DNA of 64,000 bases from Streptomyces sp. 1331.2 (GCF_900199205.1 NZ_OBMJ01000001.1:6689001-6753000); one strand, 5' to 3'; positions 24,418 to 33,016 are shown, numbered from the stretch's first letter. The notes: generated from the sequence alone by a model not told the origin. Numbers and translations are program-made.

Positions 24418-25584
24418 TCAGGGGAGTTGGCGCACCTGGCGGGCGAAGGCGCGGACGTCGCCGACGAACAGCTCGGGTTCCTCCAGCGCCGCGAAGTGCC
24501 CGCCGCGGTCGAACTCGGACCAGTGGGTGAGGGTCGGCAGGATCTGCTCGGCCCACTGGCGGATCGGCCGGACGGCGTCCTCGGGGAACACGGCCACCCC
24601 GACCGGCGCGGCCAGCGGCCAGGGGCCGGCCCAGGTGCGGATGAAGTCCACGTCGAGCCGGTTGGACTCGTAGTAGAGCTGGGCGCTGGAACCGGCGGAG
24701 GCCGTGAACCAGTAGATCGCGGCGTTGGTCAGCAGGCGGTCGCGGCTCACCGCGTCCTCCGGCACCGACTCGGCGGCCGTCCACTCCTTGAACTTCTCGA
24801 CGATCCAGGCGAGTTGCCCCACCGGAGAGTCGGTCAGACCGTAGCTGAGGGTCTGCGGCCGGGTGGACTGGATCTTCCGCCAGCCGGCCCCGTCCTGCTC
24901 GAAGTGCGCGGCGAACTGCAGCCGGGCCAGGTCCGAGCCGGCCAGCTTCGCCAGTTCCGCCGGATCCTGCGGCGGGAAGGTGGCGAGCATGTTGAGGTGC
25001 ACGCCCGCGACGTGCTCCGGATCGGCCAGGGCGAGCTGGAGCGAGACCGGCATGCCCCAGTCGCCGCCCTGGACCAGGTAGCGCTCGTAGCCGAGCCGGT
25101 GCATCAGCTCGGCCCAGGCCCGGCCGACCCGGGCGGTGTCCCAGCCGGTCTCCTGCGGCCGGCCGGAGAAGCCGTACCCGGGCAGCGCGGGGACGACCAC
25201 GTGGAAGGCGTCGGCGGCGTCGCCGCCGTGCGCCCGCGGGTCGGTCAACGGCCCGATGACGTCCAGGAATTCGGCCACCGAGCCGGGCCAGCCGTGGGTG
25301 ATGACCAACGGCACGGCGCCCGGCTCCGGCGAGCGGACGTGCAGGAAGTGGACGTCCACGCCGTCGATCTCGGTCAGGAACTGCGGGAACGAGTTCAGGT
25401 GCTCCTCGGCCTTGCGCCAGTCGAAGCCGGTGCGCCAGTACTCGGCCAGCTCCTTCAGGTAGCCGAGCGGCACCCCGCGCTCCCAGCCCACGCCCGGCAG
25501 TTCACCGGGCCAGCGGGTCGCCGCGAGCCGGCGGTTCAGATCGTCGAGGGCTTCCTGCGGGATGTCGATACGGAAGGGACGCAT
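24418..25584 (-). CDS. Epoxide hydrolase (EHN-type alpha/beta hydrolase), SgcF-like
   Basis: 388 aa with the EHN N-terminal domain (residues 1-110: FRIDIPQEALDDLNRRLAATRWP, WRKAEEHLNSFPQF). The alpha/beta-hydrolase core follows: oxyanion motif HGWPGSV, nucleophile in QGGDWGMPV (Asp) and catalytic His in FDRGGHFAALEEP. This microsomal-type epoxide hydrolase family includes SgcF/NcsF2, which open the epoxide of nine-membered enediyne cores to give the diol or alcohol used for side-arm attachment. The neighbouring SgcJ-like gene (110 nt upstream) strengthens that reading. Same strand as the PQQ-type gene, likely one operon. Confidence 0.88.
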   Translation of the reverse strand: MRPFRIDIPQEALDDLNRRLAATRWPGELPGVGWERGVPLGYLKELAEYWRTGFDWRKAEEHLNSFPQFLTEIDGVDVHFLHVRSPEPGAVPLVITHGWPGSVAEFLDVIGPLTDPRAHGGDAADAFHVVVPALPGYGFSGRPQETGWDTARVGRAWAELMHRLGYERYLVQGGDWGMPVSLQLALADPEHVAGVHLNMLATFPPQDPAELAKLAGSDLARLQFAAHFEQDGAGWRKIQSTRPQTLSYGLTDSPVGQLAWIVEKFKEWTAAESVPEDAVSRDRLLTNAAIYWFTASAGSSAQLYYESNRLDVDFIRTWAGPWPLAAPVGVAVFPEDAVRPIRQWAEQILPTLTHWSEFDRGGHFAALEEPELFVGDVRAFARQVRQLP

Positions 25585-25694
25585 ACCGGGTCCTCTCGGT
25601 GGGCCGACGGGTCGGCGGGACGGGCGGGGGCGGGAGGTGCGGACGGCGTGCCGGGGGCGGCTGCTTGCGGTGATTCAGCCGGCGATCGGGTCGT

Positions 25695-26105
25695 TCAGCC
25701 GGCGATCGGGGTGTTCTGGTACGAGGCGATCCGCCAGTCGTCGCCCTGCTTGGCCAGCACCCAGGTCGCGCGGATCGCCCGCTCGGCCGTCACCTCGGTG
25801 TCCCCGGGGGCCAGCACGCCGCCCTGGGTGACCAGCACGGCCACGCCGTCGGCCAGCGCACGGATCGACGTCGGCTGCCCGGTGACCCGGGTGCCCTTGA
25901 ACGGGCCCGCGAAGGCCTGCGTCATGAAGGCGCGGATCGCCTGACGGCTCGTCAGGTAGATGTCCCCGGGCAGGATCAGGGTCGCGTCCTCGGTGAACGC
26001 CTCGGCGAAGCCGTCGGCGTCGTGCTGCGCCCAGGCCGCGACGATCTGCTCGGGGACGGCGCGCAGGGCGGCTTCGGTGGTCTTGGACGAGGGAGTGGCG
26101 GACAT
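25695..26105 (-). CDS. SgcJ/EcaC-family NTF2-like protein
   Basis: 136 aa, cystatin/NTF2-like fold. It has the family pattern AWAQHDADGFAEAFTEDATLILPGD, then the central ILPGDIYLTSRQAIRAFM block, and a C-terminal DDWRIASYQNTPIAG strand. Named after SgcJ of the C-1027 enediyne cluster; SgcJ-type proteins are conserved in nine-membered enediyne loci and needed for correct polyene/core formation, though members also occur elsewhere. ATG at 26105 has GGAGAA upstream. It is divergent from the class-D flavoprotein at 26393 and precedes the epoxide hydrolase. Confidence 0.88.
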   Translation of the reverse strand: MSATPSSKTTEAALRAVPEQIVAAWAQHDADGFAEAFTEDATLILPGDIYLTSRQAIRAFMTQAFAGPFKGTRVTGQPTSIRALADGVAVLVTQGGVLAPGDTEVTAERAIRATWVLAKQGDDWRIASYQNTPIAG

Positions 26106-26306
26106 GGTGTTCTCCTTCTCCGGTGGTCCCGCGGCCGCGATCGCGCAGGCCGGGGTGGCGGCCAGCCTCACACCTGGCCGGGAGGTGCGACAACTCCTTG
26201 ATTGCGCTGGTCGGTTGACGCGAATACCGGTAGTGGGGCCGCCCGGCGCGCCGCAATCAGGGAGATGCGAGCACCCCGCCCGGGTGTCAGCCTCGACAGG
26301 GCCGAT

Positions 26307-26334
26307 CAACGACCAACGGTCAACGACCAACGAC
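26307..26334. repeat. 7-bp x4 minisatellite (CAACGAC)
   Basis: Units CAACGAC, CAACGGT, CAACGAC, CAACGAC in the 287-bp divergent gap between the SgcJ-like gene and the class-D flavoprotein. They could be operator half-sites in direct orientation or a simple minisatellite. Confidence 0.8.
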
Positions 26335-26392
26335 CGCGGCCCGGACGGTCAGCCGTCCGCTGCGGGCCGCGCCACCTCGGAGGAGCCCCCGG

Positions 26393-27571
26393 ATGACAGC
26401 CAAGGAATCCCCGTCGAGGGAAGAACTCGTCAGCCGCGCAGCAGAGTTGGTGCCGCTGCTGCAGAAGAACGCGGTGTGGCACGAGGAGAACCGCCGACTG
26501 TCCGACGACACCCTGGCCGCCCTGGCCGACTCCGGGCTGCTGCAGCTGCGGGTACCGGTCCGCTACGGCGGCTACGAGTCGGACATGCGCACCGTCGTGG
26601 ACGTGATCGCCGAGCTGGCCCGCGGCGACGGCTCCACGGCCTGGGTCATGTCGGTCTACGCGATCAGCTCCTGGATGGCCGGCCTCTTCCCGGACGAGGT
26701 GCAGGACGAGATCTTCACCGCCCCCGGGGTCCGCGTCAGCGGCATCCTCAGCCCGACCGCGGTCGCCGTCCCGGCCGAGGGCGGCGTGCTGCTCAACGGC
26801 AAGTGGTCATTCAACTCCGGTTCCCTGCACAGCAGCTGGAACACCAACGCGGCCGTGCTGATGACCCCGGAGGGGCCGCAGCCGATCATGGTGGCGGTCC
26901 CGCTCGCGGAGCTGGAGATCGTCGACGACTGGCACACCGTCGGCCTGCGCGGCTCCGGCAGCGTGACCACCATCGCCACCGACCTGTTCGTCCCCGAGGC
27001 GCGGGTGCTGCCGATGGTCCCGGTCCTCCAGGGCCGGCACCGCTCCGTCGCGAACGCCGAATCCCCCATCTACCGGGCGCCGTTCATGCCCACCGCCTGT
27101 GCCACGGTGGCCGCGCCCGCCCTCGGGCTGGGCCGCGCCGCCCGGGAGGCGTTCTTCGAGCGGCTCCCCGGTCGGAAGATCAGCTACACCGACTACACCG
27201 AGCAGTCCGAGGCCCCGGTGACCCACCTCCAGGTGGCCGACGCCATCACCAGGATCGACGAGGCCGAGTTCCACGCCCACCGCGCCGCCGCCCTGATCGA
27301 CACCAAGGGCCCCACCGGCGAGGAGTGGACGCTGGAGGAGCGGGCCAGGATCAGGCTCGACCTCGGCGGGGTCTGCGCGCGCACCAAGGAGGCGGTGGAC
27401 ATCCTCAACACCGCCAGCGGCGGCTCCTCGATCTACTCCGCCGTCCCGATCCAGCGCATCGAGCGGGACGTCCAGGCCCTCAACCTGCACGCCATCCTCC
27501 ACCCGAACACCAACCTCGAACTCTACGGCCGGATCGCCTGCGGCCTCGGGCCCAACACCCTGTACCTGTAG
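26393..27571 (+). CDS. Acyl-CoA-dehydrogenase-fold (class D) flavin monooxygenase
   Basis: 392 aa, acyl-CoA dehydrogenase fold of the group that uses reduced flavin for hydroxylation (HsaA/HpaB-like, class D). N-terminal helical domain with RVPVRYGGYESDMRTVVDVIAELARGDGSTAWVMS, middle beta-domain with VNGKWSFNSGSLHSSWNTN-type block, and LRGSGSVTTIATDLFVPEARV, which is typical of this group. It lacks the catalytic Glu context of true acyl-CoA dehydrogenases. GGAGGAG precedes the ATG. A similar protein lies at 45454. Expected to need a flavin reductase encoded elsewhere. Substrate unknown; enediyne loci carry several hydroxylases of this type. Confidence 0.85.
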   Translation: MTAKESPSREELVSRAAELVPLLQKNAVWHEENRRLSDDTLAALADSGLLQLRVPVRYGGYESDMRTVVDVIAELARGDGSTAWVMSVYAISSWMAGLFPDEVQDEIFTAPGVRVSGILSPTAVAVPAEGGVLLNGKWSFNSGSLHSSWNTNAAVLMTPEGPQPIMVAVPLAELEIVDDWHTVGLRGSGSVTTIATDLFVPEARVLPMVPVLQGRHRSVANAESPIYRAPFMPTACATVAAPALGLGRAAREAFFERLPGRKISYTDYTEQSEAPVTHLQVADAITRIDEAEFHAHRAAALIDTKGPTGEEWTLEERARIRLDLGGVCARTKEAVDILNTASGGSSIYSAVPIQRIERDVQALNLHAILHPNTNLELYGRIACGLGPNTLYL

Positions 27572-27585
27572 GGCGATACCCCTGC

Positions 27586-27618
27586 CGGGCAGGGCCGCAC
27601 CCGCGGCGGCCCTGCCCG
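27586..27618 (+). terminator. Hairpin after class-D flavoprotein
   Basis: CGGGCAGGGCCGC (27586-27598) and GCGGCCCTGCCCG (27606-27618), a perfect 13-bp stem with a 7-nt loop, 15 nt after the stop. Confidence 0.7.
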
Positions 27619-27630
27619 TGCTCCTGCCTG

Positions 27631-27733
27631 CCCGCACGCCCGTCCGTACCCCTGCGCGCACGAGCGAACGCCCGCACGCCCGTCCGTACCCCTGCGCGCA
27701 CGAGCGCACGGCCGCACGCCCGTCCGTACCCCT
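27631..27733. repeat. 40-bp tandem repeat, 2.6 copies
   Basis: Unit 1 is 27631-27670 and unit 2 27671-27710 (one difference in 40 bp). A partial third copy is 27711-27733. Each contains CCCGCACGCCCGTCCGTACC. It lies in the gap between the class-D flavoprotein terminator and the P450 start, where the distance to the P450 ribosome binding site would change in 40-bp steps. Confidence 0.92.
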
Positions 27734-27767
27734 GTCCGTCTCCCGCACCGACAGCCCGGAGGCTGCC

Positions 27768-29000
27768 ATGGAAAACCCCGCCCCCGTCGTCCTCGACCCC
27801 GCCGGACGCGACATCCACGGCGAGGCCGCCCGGATCCGGGCCAACGGCCCGGTCGCCCGGATCGAACTGCCCGGCGGCGTGCTCGCCTGGTCGATCGCCG
27901 ACCAGGAGCTCGCCCGGCAGGCCCTGTCCGACCACCGCCTCTCCAAGGACCCGCGGCAGCACTGGACGGCCTTCGCCGAGGGCCGGATCGGCGAGGACTT
28001 TCCGCTCATCGGCTGGGTGCTGATGGACAACCTCACCACCCGGTACGGCGCCGACCACACCCGGCTGCGGAAGCTGACCGCCGGCGCCTTCACCCCGCGT
28101 CGCGTCGAGGCGCTGCGGCCCGAGGTGCAGAAGGCCGTCGACGAGCTGCTGGACGAACTCGACGGCTGCGCACCCGGCGAGGTGGTGGACCTCAAGGCCC
28201 GCTTCGCCCGCCCGATGCCGGCCCGGGTGATCTGCGACCTGTTCGGCGTGCCCGCCGAGGACCGCGTGCAGATGCTGCGCGGCGGCGAGGCGAACATCGA
28301 CACCACCCTCACCCCCGAGGAGTCGGCCGCCAACGTCGCCCAGTGGCACCGGGAGATGGCGGAGTTCGTCGAGTCCAAGCGCCGCGACCCCGGGGACGAC
28401 CTGACCAGCGACCTGGTCCAGGCCCAGGCGGAGGACGGCTCCCGGCTGAACGACTCCGAACTCGTCGGCACCCTGCACCTGTTGCTCGCCACCGGCACCG
28501 AGCCGGTGATGAACCTGCTGGCCAACGCGACCCGCGCCCTGCTCACCCACCCCGAGCAGCTGGCGCTGCTGAAGAACGGCAAGGTGAGCTGGGCGGACGT
28601 GATCGAGGAGACGCTGCGCGCCGAGGCGCCCGTCGCCCACCTGCCGTTCCGCTTCGCCGTCGAGGACATCGAGCTCGGCGGTGTGGTCATCGCCAAGGGC
28701 GAGCCGGTTCTGATCAACTTCGCGGCGGCGGGCCGCGACCGCACCGTCCACGGCGACAGCGCGCACACCTTCGACGCCACCCGGCCGAACAAGGAACACC
28801 TCTCCTTCGGCCACGGCATCTACCGCTGCATCGGCATGCCGCTGGCCCGGATGGAGGCCGAGATCGCCCTCGCCGCGCTGTTCCGGCGCTTCCCCGACCT
28901 CGAACTCGCCGTCCCCGCACAGGACCTGTCGCCGCAGGTCACCTTCATCATGAACGGCGTGGAGACCCTCCCGGTCCGCCTCACGCCGCAGAGCCGCTGA
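27768..29000 (+). CDS. Cytochrome P450 with altered I-helix
   Basis: 410-aa bacterial P450. K-helix ExxR (EETLRAEAP) and heme loop FGHGIYRCIG are intact. The I-helix motif reads ATGTEPVMN: the acid is kept but the following Thr that normally helps O2 activation is Pro. Such replacement is known in P450s that use other proton routes or do atypical chemistry. CCCGGAGG sits 7 nt before the ATG at 27768. It is followed after 20 nt by the alcohol dehydrogenase and probably forms an operon with it and the multicopper oxidase. No ferredoxin is adjacent. Confidence 0.9.
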   Translation: MENPAPVVLDPAGRDIHGEAARIRANGPVARIELPGGVLAWSIADQELARQALSDHRLSKDPRQHWTAFAEGRIGEDFPLIGWVLMDNLTTRYGADHTRLRKLTAGAFTPRRVEALRPEVQKAVDELLDELDGCAPGEVVDLKARFARPMPARVICDLFGVPAEDRVQMLRGGEANIDTTLTPEESAANVAQWHREMAEFVESKRRDPGDDLTSDLVQAQAEDGSRLNDSELVGTLHLLLATGTEPVMNLLANATRALLTHPEQLALLKNGKVSWADVIEETLRAEAPVAHLPFRFAVEDIELGGVVIAKGEPVLINFAAAGRDRTVHGDSAHTFDATRPNKEHLSFGHGIYRCIGMPLARMEAEIALAALFRRFPDLELAVPAQDLSPQVTFIMNGVETLPVRLTPQSR

Positions 29001-29020
29001 CCGGAAGGGTGGTCCGAACC

Positions 29021-30040
29021 ATGTGGGCAGCTGTCGTACCCGAGGCGAAGGCGCGCTGGGAACTGCGCGAGATCCCCACCCCGAAGGCCGGGCCCGGTCA
29101 GGTGCTGATCCGGGTGCACGCCTGCGGGGTCTGCCACAACGACCTGTGGGTCAGCCAGGGCGTGTTCCCCTTCCCGCCGCTCGACCCGGTGGTGGTCGGA
29201 CACGAGGCCGCGGGCGAGGTCGTCGACGTCGGCCCGGGCGTGACCACCCGCCGGGTCGGTGACCGGGTGGGCACCACCTGGGTGCAGTCCACCTGCGGCC
29301 GGTGCGAGTACTGCCGGCTCAACCTCCCGCTCACCGGACAGTCCGGCATGAACTGCCCGGAGTCGGTGATGAGCGGCCTCACCGTCCAGGGCGGCCACGC
29401 CGAGTACGTGGCGGTCGCGGCCGACAGCACCGTGCTGCTGCCGGACGCCCTCTCGTACGAGAACGCCGCGCCCGTGCTGTGCGCCGGGTACACCGCGTGG
29501 AGCGCGCTGCGCGCCGCGAAGCCGGAGCCGCACGAGCGGGTCGCGGTCCTCGGGATCGGCGGACTCGGCCACCTCGCCGTGCAGTTCGCCCACGCCGCCG
29601 GCTTCGAGACGGTGGCCGTCACCAGCTCCCCGGACAAGCACGGCCTGGCCCGGACGCTCGGCGCGGACCACGTGGTCGCCGACGGGGAGCAGCTGCGGGC
29701 GGCCGGCGGCGCCGACGTCGTCCTGGTGACCGGCACCTCCTACCGGGCCGCCACCGACACCCTGCAGGGCCTGCGGCCGAACGGCCGGCTCGTGCTCGCC
29801 ACCATCGACCCGGTGAACTCCTTCACGATTCCGCCCACCAGCCCGTTCTGGGCGCAGCGCCAGCAGGTGATCGGCGCCACCCACAACGGCCTCGACCAGC
29901 TCACCGAAGCCCTCGACCTGGTCGCCTCCGGGGCCGTCACCCCGATGGTGGAGACCTTCGCCAAGGAGCGGGTCGCCGAGGCGCTCGACCGGGTCGAGCG
30001 CGGCGAGGTCCGCTTCCGCGCGGTCGTCAGCTACGCCTGA
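29021..30040 (+). CDS. Zinc-dependent alcohol dehydrogenase (MDR)
   Basis: 339-aa medium-chain dehydrogenase. Catalytic zinc ligands are in HACGVCHND (Cys about 38) and GHEAAGEV (His). The structural zinc loop has four Cys (CGRCEYC then C in SGMNCPE). The Rossmann NAD(P) motif is GIGGLGHLA. Closest in style to AdhA/AdhP-type enzymes acting on primary or aryl alcohols. Its ATG follows the P450 stop by 20 nt, suggesting oxidation or reduction of the P450 product. The cofactor-specific residue region (VTSSPDKH) suggests NADP(H) use, not certain. Confidence 0.9.
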   Translation: MWAAVVPEAKARWELREIPTPKAGPGQVLIRVHACGVCHNDLWVSQGVFPFPPLDPVVVGHEAAGEVVDVGPGVTTRRVGDRVGTTWVQSTCGRCEYCRLNLPLTGQSGMNCPESVMSGLTVQGGHAEYVAVAADSTVLLPDALSYENAAPVLCAGYTAWSALRAAKPEPHERVAVLGIGGLGHLAVQFAHAAGFETVAVTSSPDKHGLARTLGADHVVADGEQLRAAGGADVVLVTGTSYRAATDTLQGLRPNGRLVLATIDPVNSFTIPPTSPFWAQRQQVIGATHNGLDQLTEALDLVASGAVTPMVETFAKERVAEALDRVERGEVRFRAVVSYA

Positions 30041-30091
30041 CGCCCGGACCGCCGTCCCGCACCACCGACCGAACGACCTGGGGAGGACACC

Positions 30092-31545
30092 CTGTACAGG
30101 CGACGATTTCTGGGCCTCGCGGGCCTCGCCGCCGCCACCGGCGTGGCGCTGCCGGTGAGCGCACTGGCCCTCGGCGACCCGGAGCCCCCGGACAGCCCGG
30201 CCGGGGGAGCGCCAAGGGGCCGTTCTCCGTACGGATGCCGGTGCCACCGACCCTGCGTCCGGTGGCCCGGACCGAGGACACCGACGTCTACCGGCTCGAC
30301 ATCCTGCCCGCCGACCTGGAACTGCAAGCCGGCGTCCGGACCCCGTGCCTGACCTTCGGCGGCAGCTTCGTCGGCCCGACCATCCGGGCCAGGGAGGGCC
30401 GCCGCGTCCTGGTCACCTACCGGAACAGGCTGCCCGAGACCGCCAATGTGCACCTGCACGGCGGCCACGTCCCGGCCGACAGCGACGGCCACCCGATGCA
30501 GGTCATCGACCCGGGGGCCGAACGGCGCTACGAGTACCCGAACCGGCAGCCCGGAGCCACCCTCTGGTACCACGACCACAGCCACCACCTGGAGGCCGAG
30601 CACGTCTACCGCGGCATGCACGGCTTCTACCTCATCGAGGGCGAGGACGAGAGCCGGCTGCGCCTGCCGAGCGGCGAGTACGACGTCCCGATCGCCATCC
30701 GCGACGCGCAGTTCGACCCGAACGGCGGCCTGGTGCACGGGGATCCGGCGGCACGGAACGTCATCCTGGTCAACGGCCGCTCGAAGCCGTGGTTCCCGGT
30801 GGCCGCGCGCAAGTACCGCCTCCGGGTGCTGAACAGCTCCACCCTGCGGTACCTGAAGCTCAACTTCGGTTCCCTGCCCGTCCACCAGATCGGTTCGGAC
30901 GGCGGCCTGCTGCCCGCGCCCGTCGACCGCACCGGGACGGACTTCCCGCTCGCCGCCGGCGAACGGCTGGACCTGGTGGTGGACTTCTCCGGGCTGGCCG
31001 TCGGCAGCAAGGCGATGCTCACCAACCAGGGCCAGTTCACCGGCGACGACCGGATCGAGCCGGTGCTCTGCTTCACGGTGGACCGCAGGGAGCGCGACCG
31101 CAGCCGGCTGCCCGGCACGCTGCGCCCGCTGCCCGACCTGCCGCCGGCCACCGTCCACCGCGAGCTGACGCTCTCCTTCGACCTGAACGGCACGCCGGTC
31201 GGCCTGGTCAACGGCCTGCCGTTCGACGCGGACCGGGTCGACCAGCGGATCCGGCGCGGCACCACCGAGATCTGGACGGTCACCAACGGCGACACCGCCA
31301 CCAAGTACGGGCCGATCCAGCACTCGTTCCACCTGCACCTGACCGAGTTCCGGGTGCTCGACCGGGACGGCAGGCCGCCGCTGCCCGGCGACATCGGCCG
31401 GAAGGACACCGTGCCGGTCCCGCCCGGCACCTCCGTGCGCCTCCAGGCGACCTTCGACGACTACCTCGGGCGCTACATGTACCACTGCCACATGCTGGAG
31501 CACTCCTCGGCGGGCATGATGGGCCAGATGGAGATCGTCGACTGA
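30092..31545 (+). CDS. Multicopper oxidase with Tat signal in a different frame (frameshift) and CTG start
   Basis: The catalytic part (from ATG 30235, 436 aa) has all copper motifs of a three-domain laccase: HLHGGH, WYHDHSHH, HSFHLHL and YHCHMLEH with a distal Met. A perfect Tat signal (YRRRFLGLAGLAAATGVALP) precedes it, beginning at a CTG at 30092 that lies 5 nt after GGGAGG. The signal is read in frame 2 and the enzyme in frame 1. A single missing base, most simply in the five-G run 30203-30207, would join them. So the gene is either a fresh frameshift mutant, a sequencing error, or uses -1 slippage. An exported phenol/quinone oxidase is expected if repaired. Follows the alcohol dehydrogenase by 51 nt. 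Confidence 0.8.
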
Positions 31546-31578
31546 CCTGCTGATCCTGCTCGAAGCGGTTCCGCACGG

Positions 31579-31616
31579 AGCGGCGGGCCGGGCCCTCGGT
31601 GGCCCGGCCCGCCGCT
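31579..31616. terminator. Bidirectional terminator
   Basis: AGCGGCGGGCCGGGCC (31579-31594) and GGCCCGGCCCGCCGCT (31601-31616), a perfect 16-bp stem with a 6-nt loop, between the convergent multicopper oxidase and DGPF genes. Confidence 0.9.
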
Positions 31617-31621
31617 GCCGT

Positions 31622-31984
31622 TCACATCTCCAGGCCCTGGTCGAACATCACCTGACGGACCTCGACCCCGGTGTGCCGGGCATCCGGGATCAGCCCGGCC
31701 AGCTCGATCGCCCGCTCCCTGGTCTCGACGTCGACCAGGTAGAAGCCGCAGACGAAGGCCGGGCCGGCCAGGTACGGGCCGTCGGTGCGCACCGGGGTGT
31801 CGTCGCGGACCCGGACGGTCGTGGACTGTTCCGGCACCGCCAGCGCGTGCGTGGTGACGAGTTCGCCGGACTCCTTGATGAGCTTCATGAAGTCGCCGTG
31901 GCCCGCGTGGACCTCCTGCTGCTCGTCCACGGACAGGCCGTCCCACAGCGCCGAGTCCATGTGCATCACGAGCAGGTACTTCAT
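31622..31984 (-). CDS. YciI/DGPF-family protein (third copy)
   Basis: 120 aa, starts MKYLLVMHMDSALWDGLS, with the family motif as PVRTDGPYLAGPAF. It is most similar to the sigma-linked copy at 11840 (shared IELAGLIPDARHTGVEVRQVMF type ending). GGAGTGAGAATC precedes the ATG. It stands alone between a bidirectional terminator and a promoter-like element of ECF42 type at 32043-32068, so it is probably a monocistronic target of the sigma factor at 12207. Function unknown. Confidence 0.92.
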   Translation of the reverse strand: MKYLLVMHMDSALWDGLSVDEQQEVHAGHGDFMKLIKESGELVTTHALAVPEQSTTVRVRDDTPVRTDGPYLAGPAFVCGFYLVDVETRERAIELAGLIPDARHTGVEVRQVMFDQGLEM

Positions 31985-32042
31985 GATTCTCACTCCTTGG
32001 ACCGTGACCGCCGGGCGTCTCCCGAGGCCTCCACAGGAGACG

Positions 32043-32068
32043 TCGGAGCCGACGGCCCGTTCTCGACG
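32043..32068 (-). promoter_or_regulatory. Candidate ECF42-type promoter (CGTCGA-N17-CGAC)
   Basis: On the minus strand CGTCGA (32068-32063), 17-nt spacer, CGAC (32045-32042), about 60 nt before the DGPF start. One mismatch to TGTCGA. The GAACGG after the -35 and the CGACGTCTC around the -10 resemble the elements at 4691 and 11744. Confidence 0.6.
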
Positions 32069-32160
32069 TTCCGGCGCCCGTCTTCGGTGCGGGCCGGGTG
32101 CGCGCCGGGCACGGGCCGGGGCGGGCCGGGGCGGGCCAGAGTCGGGCCGGGACACACGTG

Positions 32161-32194
32161 CGCGGCCGGCCGTGAGGGTTCACGGCCGGCCGCG
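32161..32194 (-). terminator. Terminator after DUF2306 gene
   Basis: CGCGGCCGGCCGTGA (32161-32175) and TCACGGCCGGCCGCG (32180-32194), a perfect 15-bp stem with a 4-nt loop, just past the DUF2306 stop on the minus strand. Confidence 0.85.
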
Positions 32195-32211
32195 GACGGG
32201 GTGGGACGAGG

Positions 32212-32925
32212 TCAGCGCACCAGGTGGGCCGCCCGGGGTCCGGTCCGCTCCAGCCACCAGTGGGCGACCAGCAGATTGAGCACCCAGCCCGCCCAGTTGG
32301 CCACGTCGAGCAGGGTCGGCAGGTCGACCTTGAAGCCCGGGATGTGCGCCATCAGCTCGACCACCACCCGGCCCCAGCTGGTGCCGAGGGCCATCGCGAA
32401 GCTGTAGACCATCCAGCGGCGGTGGTCGACGAACCGGCGCTGCAGCGCGGCCCTGAGCCCGAGCATGGTGGTGAGCAGCCAGAGCACGCCCATCATCGCC
32501 AGCCCGATCTGGCCGCTCGGCGCCGTGGAGTACGGCAGCAGCACCAGGGCCAGCAGCCCGCCCGGCAGCGCCCCGGCGAAGATGTACACCCGGCCGCTCA
32601 CCCGGTGCACCCGGGGGTAGTGGCGGCGGATCCACGGGAGGACCTGGAGGAAGACCGTCACCAGCGAGATGTTGCCGAAGACGACGTGCCCCACCAGGAC
32701 CGCGTAGTGCGCCGGGAAGGAGGGGTCGAGCGGGATCCGGGCCTGTCCCGGCCCGCCGGTCAGGTAGCGGGGGAAGGCGTACAGGAGGTTGAACACCACG
32801 AGGACGGCCAGTGCCGCCACCCATGGGCTCTGCCACCAACTCGGCCGGGCCGCAGCCGCCTTGGCGGGTCTCGCGCGCCCCGGTCCGGTGGCCAGCGCCC
32901 CGGACGGCTCCGTGTTCTGTGTCAC
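32212..32925 (-). CDS. DUF2306 family membrane protein
   Basis: 237 aa with a cytosolic N-terminus and about six to seven hydrophobic segments. Conserved DUF2306 elements are GHVVFGNISLVTVFLQVLP, RVHRVSGRVY and RRFVDHRRWMVYSFAM; the spaced His residues in helices look like possible heme or metal ligands. The start is GTG at 32925 with GAGGAGCAACG upstream. It is 91 nt downstream of the SDR stop, from which it is separated by a 9-bp minisatellite, and may be the last gene of that minus-strand operon. Function unknown. Confidence 0.82.
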   Translation of the reverse strand: MTQNTEPSGALATGPGRARPAKAAAARPSWWQSPWVAALAVLVVFNLLYAFPRYLTGGPGQARIPLDPSFPAHYAVLVGHVVFGNISLVTVFLQVLPWIRRHYPRVHRVSGRVYIFAGALPGGLLALVLLPYSTAPSGQIGLAMMGVLWLLTTMLGLRAALQRRFVDHRRWMVYSFAMALGTSWGRVVVELMAHIPGFKVDLPTLLDVANWAGWVLNLLVAHWWLERTGPRAAHLVR

Positions 32926-32962
32926 CGTTGCTCCTCGACTTCCCTGTTCGGTCCGGACGGTC

Positions 32963-33007
32963 CAGTGGTGGCAGTGGCGCCAGTGATGCCAGTGGCGCCA
33001 GTGGCTC
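32963..33007. repeat. 9-bp x5 minisatellite (CAGTGGCGC)
   Basis: Units at 32963, 32972, 32981, 32990 and 32999, two identical. They fill the gap between the SDR stop (33017) and the DUF2306 start (32925). Confidence 0.9.
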
Positions 33008-33016
33008 TCGGTGGGG

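Noticed and set aside
27631..27733. CRISPR array
   Set aside because: The 40-bp repeats are directly abutting without unique spacers and no cas genes are present.
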